From: Ectocarpus siliculosus
Taxonomy: Eukaryota > Sar > Phaeophyceae > Ectocarpales > Ectocarpaceae
DNA length: 64,000 nucleotides
Assembly (NCBI GenBank): GCA_000310025.1
Contig: FN649729.1
Span: forward strand, 2,209,316-2,273,315
Direction of reading: 5' to 3'
Both the position numbers and the translations under genes were made by a program. Under the pieces are notes generated by a model. That model was not told where the DNA came from and made no database searches. It saw nothing but the letters and a program-made list of their open reading frames with translations. Below, in pieces: positions 1 to 10,300 of this stretch (its first letter is position 1; each line of letters opens with the position of its first letter).

Positions 1-984
1 GTTCCTTCTTCACATCTGTTCTCCACTGCCTGTTCTTTTTGAAGAAAAAAGATCAATCAGCGGATGAAAGATGTCAACAACGAACACGGAAAAGTTTGTT
101 CGAAGTCTTGCTTTCTCCGAAAAAAGTGCCAACATGTGTGTTATCGTCTCCGTGAGTTGCCAAAAAAAAAGGGACGAGGCGCTTCCGTATATCGTCTTGT
201 GATTTTATTTCGGCTCTTGCCTTTGGAATCACAGTGTCAATAGATCAATACGATCAGTTCAAGGTCGAACGAACAACAACAGTTGGCGTCCTGATAAAGG
301 CCGGTGTCCCCAACACCCGCGGTGTAGCATCGCGCATGACGGATCCCGACTGCCCTGCTGCCTTTCCTGGCAACAGCCTGCTCTTGGTTTGTGCAAAGGG
401 ACAATTGCACGGTCGAACAGGCGGACCATAAAAAATCAACTGACCTCGTCAACCGACACTAGGGTGATCTTGTTCTTAATGCAGAAAGAACAACAAGCAA
501 GGGGTCCTGTTGAAGAGTCCCCTCTCTTGACTAGCCAGCGTTCTGAAAAAACACCAGTGTTGTCGACACCGACGGTGTACCATCTCGCGTGGTTGTTCCT
601 GACTGTGGTTTTCCTGGCTAGAGCCCCCTCTCGTTACAGAGAGCAAAGGGTTGGGTCGAAACAGCCGTGCCTTGAAAATCACTTGCTGACTACCAGATAC
701 CACTCGTTTATCGAACCTCGTCAGCCGATACATTGGTGAAAAAAAAAAAAGGTGAGCGGACACAGAATCACAAGAGAGAAGTTCTAATGAAGCACCACCT
801 CCCTTGGTATATGCAGCAGCCCACGGACAGATGATAACACCTTTGACGCCTACTAGGAGGAAGTAGGACTCCGATACGTGTACCTTCTTGAGGTCCTTCA
901 TCCACTTAAGATCTTCATACGTACATCCGTGATTTTCACGCTGGCCGTCGGGGCCTTTTTTCCGGTATGGTCTCAAGAAGATTC
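1..984. other. No gene recognised (left edge)
   Basis: Open frames here are short, overlap on both strands and match no family I know. I see no convincing splice-bounded exon. The stretch could be part of a large ALG14 intron, since the only ALG14-like exon in the window points this way, but no further ALG14 exon is visible. Confidence 0.5.
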
Positions 985-1436
985 TCGGCGTAGCGGGCGA
1001 GGCATTCGTCGAAAAACCGTGACTTGGGGGGTCCGCTGGGGCAGAGGCGTCGTCCTGATGATCGCCCGGAAGCGAAATCTTGGCTCCGTTGCAGCCAGCC
1101 CTGTCAGCGTCAACAATCCCCACGTCCGCCAAATGATAGAAGAGATGGGTTGCCCTGTCCCCTTGCTATCTTGCTCGCCCAGAGTGGGTTCGTTACCGCT
1201 GCACGCGAAGCTCTGGTCCAGAGCTCTGCACCCAGTAGGAACGAGCCCACCCTGGGAGAACAACACCACAAGGAGACGGGGGCGAACCATAGGTTCTGTC
1301 GTTTGGCGGCAGCGGCGATGGTCGACGGTGACAGGACTGACCGCAACAGGAACAGCATCTCTCTGCCAGAAAATGACCAAGCTGACGCCTTTTCCCCAGC
1401 GGATGTGAAATCCCGGCTTTTCGGCCTGAACCTCAC
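985..1436. repeat. Foldback element: long imperfect palindrome
   Basis: The sequence left of position 1217 reads, as reverse complement, like the sequence right of it for about 215-230 nt per arm, at roughly 70-75% identity by eye. The centre is a perfect hairpin, AGCTCTGG-T-CCAGAGCT (1209-1225), with one unpaired base. Both arms also translate outward into related peptides (ISLPGDHQDDASAPAD from the left arm on minus; ISLPENDQADAFSPAD from the right arm on plus). The palindrome may therefore have arisen by inverted duplication of a once-coding or repeat sequence. Alternatives are a foldback transposon or a hairpin-RNA locus. Confidence 0.75.
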
Positions 1437-2614
1437 TAGCTGCGCCGCAAATCTTCCGGAGGCCGTGTCGGTACTAGAAGCACCGTGATCCCCCCCCCCC
1501 CCCTCCCTCTCTCATGGCCGAACAACAACCGGGGAGGGGGGTGAGAATCTTAACCAGAAGACATGTCAGTGGGTGAAAGGCCAGAAAGAACGAGTACAAG
1601 GCAGGTTCGATATTCCTGTTGTCCCCCCGAGTGGGATTAGAGAACGGGTGATGTTGTCTCCCTGACGTACGAAAATATTCGGGAGGAGGTACATCCGTAT
1701 CTTGTTCGTCCCTCTTGCGATATTATTTCTAGGCTCACACTCTCGGTGTCAACGCAAATCGTATCAGCTGAAGAGGCCCATGCCAAGCCTTGGCGCGGGC
1801 CTTCCCGCCTTGCAACAGGCCGCATCAGCCCGCGCCACCTAGCGCCGCTTATAGCGGTTCGATGACGACACCCGGGACACACACGTTTGGGGGGGGGCTC
1901 CAGCATGCCGCTTCATCCCCTGATCCACGCCACCATAGACGCCCTTCGCTGCTCTGGGGGCGGGGAGGGGCGGGCAGGCTTCGCTACGTCTCGGGACTCA
2001 GACTACAGTCCGGTAACGGAACGCCAACAGCAGGCAAATATAGACTTGGTATGTATATCGGCACGCCGAATAAGAAAACAATCCACAGGCGCTCAACAAC
2101 CCAGGCGCCGTTTGGCACCTTCAGGCGTTGGCTGGATTTTGTCCTCCACTACGGGGACCCCCCCTCCCGCCGTTGCCTCTTGAAGTGTCGCGCGCGCTTC
2201 TGACGCTCGGGTGTCTTGCAGGTCGCTGCTAAAAACTTGACGAGGGGGCTCGGAGGCATAGACTGGTGATGCGGTTATCGTTACCCTGAAGCATGTGTCG
2301 ATGCAGTCGCGCTTGCTGGAGGTTCTCCGGCGAACAGTAGTCTGTCGTGTGGAAAAGCCCACGGGATCCTGCTCTGAATCCCCGAGAGCTTTCGACGCGA
2401 CAGGCTACTACTGTTTCGCCGGAAAGCTGCCAGCAAAGCGAGACTGAATCGACACATGCATTTCAGGGCAAACGATAACCACCACCAGTCTGTGCCCTCG
2501 AGCCCCCCGTGATGTCTTTCGTGGCCACCTGCAAAACACCCGAGCGTTGGAAGCGCCCGTGACACTTCAAGAGACAATAACATGTGGGTTTGGTTCAGGC
2601 TTAGTGGGGAGGGC
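1437..2614. other. Spacer, no gene recognised
   Basis: It contains a C14 run at 1490-1503. On the minus strand near 2530 there is a plausible acceptor followed by codons GGHERHH, in the phase the ALG14-like first exon would require. The downstream residues do not continue like ALG14, so I do not call an exon. Confidence 0.45.
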
Positions 2615-2624
2615 TACAGCAGTA

Positions 2625-3717
2625 GAGTTATTTAAAACTCGAAAAAATGCATGAAACCAGTGGAAGAGCCCGAAAAGTGGATGAATCGAGTTTTATATCG
2701 AGGGGACTTTTGGGCAAAAATTCATGAATCGTGAGCAAAAATATGTTTGGGGCTCCAGAGCTCCAAGTATCCAAGTATATATTTGTGTTCCGAGACGAAC
2801 AGACTGCTCTCTCTATCTCCCTCTCGCCCTCTCCTCTCTCCTCGCTTTTGCAGCAAACATCACCGGCGTCACAACAGCAAAGACACAGCACACAGTCATA
2901 ACAACGCCGCCACCACCGCCAGCCCCCAACCAAGCTTTGGGCACTGCCCGAACGATTTTTTGTTGTGCTGCATGCGTATCAACGCGTACGTGAGGTTGCT
3001 GCATGCTGCTGCACCCTCTCTTTTCCCCCCCGCCCTCCTCTCGTCGTGCTCCTTTTTCTTTCTCGCTTTCTCTGGTGCCGCTATCGCACGCAAGCACAGA
3101 CGAACTAACAAGCAGACACAGTTCCACAAGGCTCGCCGCGTAGCTTATAGGCTGCCCCGTTATTCTTTTGGGGGGAGGGCGGCCCTTCCTAGTCGGCATG
3201 GCGGGGGGGCTGGAGGTTGTTGTTGCCGTTGATGCACAGGGTGTGCGTATATGCCTGTCTGCCTGTCTTTTCTAACCCCTCTCTCGTTTTCTCTTTGGCA
3301 CAAAAAAAAGAGAAGAAGGACCAACGGTTTGTTATCATCAACGTGCCCGAGTGCCAACATACAGAGTATCAGCTAGCGTGGGTTGGGGGTGCTCTTGGCA
3401 GAGACGAACGCGCCTTGTCCATTATTCGTTCACTACGTTAGGGTGTGCATATATTCGTATCACCTTGAAAAAAGGCACTCTAATTTCGCTTGCTGCTTGT
3501 TTCCGGTTGATCAAATTTGGCTGCACCACAACGGCAGCACCTGCCCAACACCAACTGTCCGAGGATGTATTGGCGCAGGCTAACAGTCGTGTGTTTTTTA
3601 TCCTGTGAAGATCTATTCTCGAATTATATATCACGAGAGTTTTTCACCAAAAATGTACAAAGCAGCGAAAGGCCCAAAAAAGTCCCGCCGGTCCATGAAT
3701 CGAGTTTTAAATAACTC
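2625..3717. mobile_element. Non-autonomous TIR DNA element (about 1.1 kb)
   Basis: The ends are exact inverted copies: GAGTTATTTAAAACTCG at 2625-2641 and its reverse complement at 3701-3717. Each is flanked by TA (2623-2624 and 3718-3719), which fits a TA target-site duplication of the Tc1/mariner kind. The interior has no transposase-like frame; it is pyrimidine-rich and low in complexity. Related inner copies (ATGAATCGAGTTTTA at about 2680 and 3695) suggest nested or degenerate ends. The superfamily is inferred from the TA flank only. Confidence 0.6.
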
Positions 3718-3847
3718 TAGTAGGAGTGGGGGCTGCCCTCCCATACATAGGGGTCCAACAAAAAAAATAAAAATATTTCGCGCGAAGCGCGAAAAGAAGG
3801 GTCAGAGAGAGACATCAAAGCAAGCGTAGATAGATATGGATGGAGCC

Positions 3848-4743
3848 TACCGTATATGACACAAGATAACACACCTACATAAGAAAGCACACCCCGCACA
3901 GAATACGACACTCCGGTGATAGTTTTGGGCGCTTCTGATAAACCATCGATTTATCACCGGGGGTACATACCCGGTGATATTTTTAGTTGCGCCGCATATA
4001 GTCACGGGGCCCCTCCTTCTATATCACCGGGGTGACAGCATCTGCCCTGGGCAATCACACACACAACCACGTCAGCTGTGTGCGGGAAACACCCCGCATG
4101 GAGACCCCCAACAACATGAACGTGCAGGCAGAGCAGAATGCAGCCGCAAGTACCAAGTAAACGTTTTTGTGAGGGGGGCAGGAAGGATGGCGCACGCAGT
4201 CTGTGGCCACCGCCAATCATCGTATCGGTCGAGGTACCTTCGATTTTTAATTTTTTCTTGCTCGATTCAAGCCCGTATTTTGTTTCAAACTTTTTTTGGC
4301 GATGAGAGGGTTGAGTTATCGCCGAGGTCATGTGCTCAGGAGTTTCGTCACCTCGGTTGAGCCCCTTTGTTTTTCCACGCCCCTTTAGGTAGGTCCCTAC
4401 ACTGCACGTGTACGTGCAGGCATGGCTGTCACACCCCCTTTTATCGCACCCCCTCATTTATCACACCCCAAAGCACACGCTGTGGCTGTTCGGACGTGCT
4501 AGCACACCCCCTTTTATCACACCCCCTCATTTATCACACCCCCAAACACACGCTGTGGGTGTTCGGACGCGCTATCACACCCCCTGTTTTATCACACCCC
4601 CTTAGGGGCCCCTGCGAGCTACACTTTATTACCCGGGGTACACAAGATAACACCCCTCCCCACAGGATACCACACCCGATGATAATATTTTCAAACTCCA
4701 AAATGTTATCACCGGGGTGTGTTTTCTTGTGTCATGTACGGTA
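3848..4743. mobile_element. Second TIR element (about 0.9 kb)
   Basis: TACCGTATATGACACAAG at 3848-3865 is mirrored by CTTGTGTCATGTACGGTA at 4726-4743, with one mismatch in 18. The interior repeats motifs such as TATCACCGGGGTG in both orientations and carries the 72-bp tandem repeat. There is no transposase frame. It lies about 130 bp right of the other TIR element, so this is a cluster of small DNA elements. Confidence 0.55.
4429..4607. repeat. 72-bp tandem repeat, about 2.4 copies
   Basis: Two nearly complete units (about 4430-4501 and 4502-4574) and a partial third share CACACCCCCTTTTATC, ATTTATCACACCCC, ACACACGCTGTGG and TGTTCGGACG. The array lies inside the 3848-4743 TIR element and may be an internal expansion of its end motif. 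Confidence 0.75.
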
Positions 4744-4858
4744 CGCCACCACGTAGGTCACTAGTGCGCACGCTCACACCTCGCCCGATACCACCAGTCA
4801 GTCAGGGGATGAATGGGAGAGCTGTTTCGCTCTCATCATCATCAGCTCAGCGGCAGCA

Positions 4859-4859
4859 G

Positions 4860-4891
<32 letters not shown>

Positions 4892-4922
4892 GCTGTTGCT
4901 GCCGCTGCTGCTGCTGCTGCTG
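4859..4922. repeat. Imperfect CTG/CAG microsatellite
   Basis: About 20 GCT units occur with a few interruptions (TTG, CCG). Neither strand shows a supported exon around it, so I read it as intergenic. Confidence 0.85.
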
Positions 4923-4966
4923 TGCATGGGTGCGCACTTGCTTTCTTCGCTTTCGCTACTGTACTA

Positions 4967-5390
4967 GCAGAGGGCAACAGGCTCTAAAAAAAGGGCCCGA
5001 CCCCTCCCACGACGTGCGTATTTGGCCGCCCGTGGCGTACAGCGCTGTGTACGTCTCACTTGTCTCTGTTTCTGGGGTGCGTCTGTTGTGGAAGCAAAGA
5101 TCGGCCGGCAGACGAAGAGACAGCAGACAGAGATCTGACTTGTGTGCACTCGCATGTTCCCTCGCTTACGCTGCTAGCAGGCCTCGGGGTCTAAAAATAG
5201 CGTCCGACGCCAGCCATGATGTGTGCTTTTGGCCGGCCTTGGCCTACAGCAGTGTGTAGACCTCGTTTTCTCTGTTGTGAGGATGCGTCTGTGCGGGAAG
5301 CTCCAAAGATCGGTAGGTTGAGGGTGATGCAGACGGACCGCGGGTTGACTTGCGTCGTCACTCGCTTGTGCTGCCGTGTCTTGCAAACAA
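4967..5390. repeat. Diverged tandem duplication, about 205-bp unit
   Basis: Unit 1 (about 4967-5170) and unit 2 (about 5178-5390) share the same order of blocks: GGCTCTAAAAA or GGTCTAAAAA, then CGACGTGCG/TGATGTGTGC, TTTGGCCG, CTACAGC/GTACAGC, GATGCGTCTG-like, AAAGATCGG, CTTGTG. No coding role is apparent. Confidence 0.65.
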
Positions 5391-5651
5391 AATGCCGTAC
5401 AGCAGTATTTATGTATTTATGGGTGCTCTGCCGGAGTACTTGTAGGAGGGAGAGAGAGATTTTCACTCAAAGAAGATGCACGATTCAAAAAGGAGCAAAT
5501 TGCGTCCGTCTGTGCGAGGTAAATGCACAGATATTATCCAGCTCAACAGACAGCGGCTTTCCCGACGACTTGGCAGCATGCCGCTCTGCAATCAAGCACA
5601 TGCCGTATGTCAGCAACGAACACAGGACAGTGGCAACTTGACCGCACTCAC

Positions 5652-5841
5652 CTGAACCCAGTACAACCAGGGTGTTGACCTTCCGGCCTGGCCTGCCTGC
5701 TGAAGAGGATGTTCTAGTTTTCTGCTGTGGCGATTGCGCCCGTTGCTGTGCCGGCCTTTGACGCCACCGTCGCGGCAGTATCGCCCACACGCGCCATGCC
5801 AGCAACAGGAGAGCAGTCCCCACTACACGCGCCACCACCAT
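5652..5841 (-). CDS. ALG14: ALG14-like first exon (UDP-GlcNAc transferase anchor subunit), partial
   Basis: The exon has 63 codons plus one base. The ATG at 5841 is fixed by an in-frame TGA two codons upstream. The product has an N-terminal membrane helix (about residues 5-22, GTALLLLAWRVWAIL), then a basic, Gln-rich linker, then NTLVVLGS running into a consensus donor (CAG|GTGAGT at 5652/5651). A short N-terminal anchor followed by LVV.GSGGHT is the plan of ALG14, which docks ALG13 to the ER membrane to add the second GlcNAc of the N-glycan precursor. The phase-1 donor would supply the first base of the next Gly codon. I cannot find the catalytic-scaffold exons between here and position 1. 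The gene may have a very long intron or continue outside the window, or this may be a detached exon copy. It is divergent from the cysteinyl-tRNA synthetase. Confidence 0.5.
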
Positions 5842-7313
5842 CCATCAACGCACACGGACTTGGTGGGGCGGCGGCGCAACTTGCTACGAGGCTGTCCGAG
5901 GTGATTCGGGGCCCCGTGATTGTAGTACCACCATCATGACCACAGCTGTGTATCCCCCTATCATGACAGCCAGCCGACGGCGCCGTGGAGCACGAGCCCA
6001 GCGCGGGGCGCACACACCAACGTGAGAAAGAGAGGAGGGTCAACATGAGGGGAGCATCCACAACAACGCTAGGAATGGTGTTCGCCACCTTTGTTTACCT
6101 GGTGAGAAGTTCGCGTGTTTAGGATGTCATGCGGTCCTCTTGCAGTGCTGCATGCGTTTCTGTACGACATCGACGTACGATATTTGCTGGCGTGTCCCTG
6201 CAAGGCACAAGATAGCGCGCCAGCGTAATTGGAGGTCCAACTTTGGGAACGCGTGCAGCTTCCCGTGCTGATGTTGCTTTGTAAGGGAAAGTGGAACGTG
6301 CCTATTCGAAAATTGCAGCTTCATCCTCTCCATGAGGCATACGGGAGGAAAGGTTGCATCAACTTGGTCTACAGCCTACTGCTGTAGAAGCCAGTCGCGC
6401 GGGAGTGTTGCATCTTTGACATCGTACGCCGGGTGCGCGTCAGATCGAACATCACCTGTCCATGTGGTTTGAATAACAACATTGCGATAGCATGCCGGCT
6501 GAAGCAACTTCCTGGTTTTACGCGACTCCGGCACTCACGTCCGAATCACAAGCTATACATCGAAGAAATACTTAACATGCGATCGCGTGCCGCTCTATTT
6601 CGTGATCGGCCTCGGTGCTGTCGATCACGTTGGTGTCTCAAGATTTGGATTACGTCCACTTGATTATGAAAGGGCCTTGAGGTTGCTCCAGGTGAAGTCC
6701 CCCACGACTGCTGCAAGGCGGCCACATTGTGCGTCAGAAATATACTTTACATTTCTCTTTTTTGTCCTCGGATGATTCAGCAACCGTATTATGCAGCAGT
6801 GGGAACGTTGCGGCGAGAATTGCAGGACCCCGTCACAGCCCAACGCAGCACCCCAACCCACCCGGCCGAGTTGGATGTCGTAACGCGTGGCTGACCACCT
6901 AGTGTTGTGACGCAATTGGAACCCCCCCCCCCCCCCCCCCCGTTCTCTTGAAAAACCAGACTGCGTCATCGTGGCGGACAGCAGCTTCCGCTTTCGTCAT
7001 CCAAGACCCATCTGTGCATCGGAAGCTGTGCCGCCAGTACGAGCAGCGGCAACAACGCCGACTGCCAGCAAGCGACGGCCGTACTACTAGCTCGTACTCC
7101 TCGTGCTTCTTACCGAGAAAGGAGCAGCAGAAAACACTATCTGCTACCGCCAGACATAGCGGCAGTAGAGGGGTAGTCGGCAGCGGCATTCACCATCGTC
7201 GGCACAGCAGAGTTCGGGCGCGAAGCGTAGCGGGAGGCAACGGCGTAGTCGGCGGTTGTGGGGAGTGGCAATGGCGAACGTCGTCGTTGCCAAGGTCATC
7301 GTCGTTGCTGGTG
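5842..7313. promoter_or_regulatory. Divergent 5' region between ALG14-like exon and cysteinyl-tRNA synthetase
   Basis: This is about 1.5 kb between the two start codons. It includes a C20 run at 6922-6941 and one TACTGCTGTA motif at 6377-6386. From 6948 to 7313 the frame of the synthetase start stays open upstream of its ATG but holds no other ATG. This could be 5' leader or the tail of an unseen targeting-peptide exon. No TATA-like or other defined promoter motif stood out. Confidence 0.35.
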
Positions 7314-10300
7314 ATGGGCGGGGCTGGCGAAGGGGGCGGGGGCGCTGGGGCGGAGGTGGAGTCGGGGCTGATGCTGTTCAACACCGAGGGACGGACGAAG
7401 GAGCGGTTTCGGCCCCAGGACAGGAGGCAAGATTGCTTGTTCCGACAAACTGTGGGTGTGTTCCGAGACCAGCGGCACCACCATCGCTACATGGCGTGTT
7501 TTGTCGCTTCTGCATACGCTTTGGCCATTCACCGCTGTTCGTGATTGCTGCTGCTGACTTCTTCCTCTTTTAACTCTTCTCTCTTGCGCTTTTCGCTTCG
7601 GACTGGGTGGCGGAATCGGCTTGGCAGGAGAGTGAAATTTTACAGCTGCGGCCCAACCGTGTACGACATGGCCCACATCGGAAACTTTAGGGCCTTCCTG
7701 ACGTACGACGTGCTCAAGCGATGGCTGCTCTACCAGGGGTGAGTGTGGGGACGGGGGCATACCTGTTGTTAACTTTCGGCCAAGGTATGCGACGCCATAG
7801 CGACGTCAATGTACGCAGGTGCCCCAGGTATCCGGCGTTTTCATTCCAGAGTTCCAGGCGCAACCCACGGAGGGCTCAAGAGGAAATTGCGGTTGCCCCA
7901 ACGAAATATCCTGCGTGCTTTCCAAGTCACAAGTCAAGACGTACTGCGCACACATGCACATCCCCAGAAAAGTTAGGGAACGGAAGAGGTAGAGCCGCTC
8001 GGCGCCGGCCTCGATCCTCTGCCCAACGCAATCGGATATGGTCATGGGTGGCGGCGACACTGCAGCGAAAGGTACCGAAGAAGTGCCTCTTGTGAATGAG
8101 GGAAAGCCCAAGTGGTCTCTGGCACCCCCCATTCACTGCCTTATTCCCTCTGTCCCGGCTTTGTAGGGACGCGAGGTCAATATTCTAACGACTACGACAT
8201 GCACGACTATGAGTACACCCCCCCCCAATATATGTATGCGGTCGTGTTCCCTTGCCCACCAAGTTTCGAGGTGGACCACGTGTGCAACCTGACGGATGTG
8301 GACGACAAGATCATCGCCAGAATGGCGCGCGACGGGGTGAGCCTGGAGGAGCTCACAGGCAAGTACGCCAAGCTGTTTTTCGACGACCTCGAGTCCCTCA
8401 ACATCGTCCCGGCGTCCCGGTACCCCCGCGCCACCGAGCACATCGACGACATCGTGGAGATGGTGCAGGTGTGGAAGAAACGTTGTGTAGGCATTGTTTG
8501 CGCGTGTGCTTTGGTGTGCGTTTTTTTTCTCTTTAGTGGTGCCGAGCGAAGGGTGCGTGCGCGTGATTGTGCTTCCGATTGAGCGCGCCCGCCCTTGCAC
8601 ACGTGATATGGTCTAGAGTTCGCCCTTGGTCTACCTAGCTCAGGCGTGTAGCAACTCAAAGCACGTTGGCGGCGGTAGCGGTGTGGCACGTGTTGTGCTT
8701 ATTCTGTCTCTTGCTTGCAGTGCTTTAGCGTTGTTATCCTTTGCCGGCGTGTACCCGTTTTACACCGCAGCAGAAGGCCGCCGTCAAAGTGTTTTGTATT
8801 GTTTTGTGTGCCGCTTGCTCCCTGGTGTGCTCGGATTGTGCCCGGCATGGGCGCAGCGCTTTGCTTGTTGTCGTGACAAGTCCAACCCTTTGCTACTCGC
8901 TTGGTGCAACATGCTGCGCGTTTGTTCGGCGTCGGCCAACACCGTCGTCTGTTCCACCCCATTTATGGTGACCTGTCCAAAGGCAATGACTGTGGGACTG
9001 ATGTACTTTTGGGAAGCGGAGTACTTTGCTTGGCTATGTATTCTCCCCCTCCCCCCTCGAACAGCGCGGTAGCAGCACCTTTCGTTTCGAATGCACCGCA
9101 CTTGTTTCCGGCGACCTTTTCCGAAATTCGCCGCACCCTTTCCTACTGGTCATCGGGCCACCGCTACCTATTTTGTTGTCGGGGACTGTGTTGTCTTTCG
9201 TCCCGCTGCGGCGGCTGGAACTAGGGGCTCATCGACAAGGAGCTGGCATACAAGGTGAACGGGTCGGTGTACTTCAGGGTGTCAAAACACGGCAAGTACG
9301 GGACTCTGGCCTGCCTCGACACGTCTGGGATGGAGGTGCGATTGTGGTGTTTGCTTGTAGGAGCGCGCTCGAGTCTCTGTCTCGAGCACACATATCGTAG
9401 GTTCCTAGAATCGGCCACAAGCGGCGAATGTGGACCATACCGGTAGAAGCAGCAGCCGGAGCAGGAGCAGCAGCTGCGGCAGTATTGCGCTGGGGTGTAC
9501 TTTTTACAGTTCATGGGAACGTTTAGCCAGCGCAAGGTAGCCCCGCCGATGCTTGTTTTCTTCGTGATAGGGGTGGGGCCAGAAGTGCTTTGGGGCATGT
9601 TTGTTTCTTTTCTTTGTACATCAGAGCCCAGTGCCACCACGCGGCGAGACGACACCACATGCAAGTATACCAGACCGACGATTGAAGCTTTCGGACGTCG
9701 ATATTGGTTGTTTTCGCAGGACGGAGCGGGCGAGGGCGGCGGCGTAAATGACGCGGCCGAGTTCGAGTCGGAAAAGGAAGATGCCAAGGATTTTGCGCTT
9801 TGGAAGGTACAGACGTGATGAACCCATACTTTTTGACTGGAGAAAAACTTCGAGATCCGAGCACCAACGTGCACCATGCGTTAACTACTTCGGAGAAGCG
9901 AAAGCAGAGATCACTCCAATGAGGGGCAATGAGGGTTGCTTTTACTTGAACGGTTTCCGTCGCCACGATTTCTCGAACATAGAGAGACGAGGAACAAAGG
10001 GTGCTCCGTTCGGAACCAATCTCGGTACCACCCTTTTTACGCCTCCGCGTGTGATATTGTCCCGCAACACTTTTTCAGGGGTACAAGCCCGAAGACGGGG
10101 AGGTGTTTTGGGACACTCTGCTGGGCAAGGGTCGGCCCGGGTGGCACATCGAGTGCAGCGCGATGGCCCGGAAGTTCCTCGGGGACACGCTGGACGTCCA
10201 CGCGGGGGGTATCGATCTGGTCTTCCCGCACCACGAGAACGAGGTCGCGCAGTCGGAAGGTTTCACGGTGAGTTTTATGTCTGTTAATTGGTTTGCCGTG

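Noticed and set aside
476-1132. 218-codon minus-strand frame near the left edge
   Set aside because: It runs through one arm of the palindrome into unrelated sequence, matches no family, and has an opposite-strand competitor. The repeat explains its only interesting part.
2281-2583. Minus-strand GGHERHH after a good acceptor as ALG14 exon 2
   Set aside because: The phase and GGH fit, but the following residues do not continue as GGHT-E-x-L or contain the RIPRSREV and NGPGTCVP type motifs expected of ALG14.
4859-4922. Poly-Ala/poly-Cys/poly-Leu coding tract
   Set aside because: All frames through the CTG run are open trivially and no flanking coding sequence is supported. By contrast, the CTG run at 61552-61587 sits in a real exon.
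7190-7760. Long minus-strand frames opposite the cysteinyl-tRNA synthetase start
   Set aside because: They are shadows of the high-GC coding exon on plus, which carries the HIGH-type signature.
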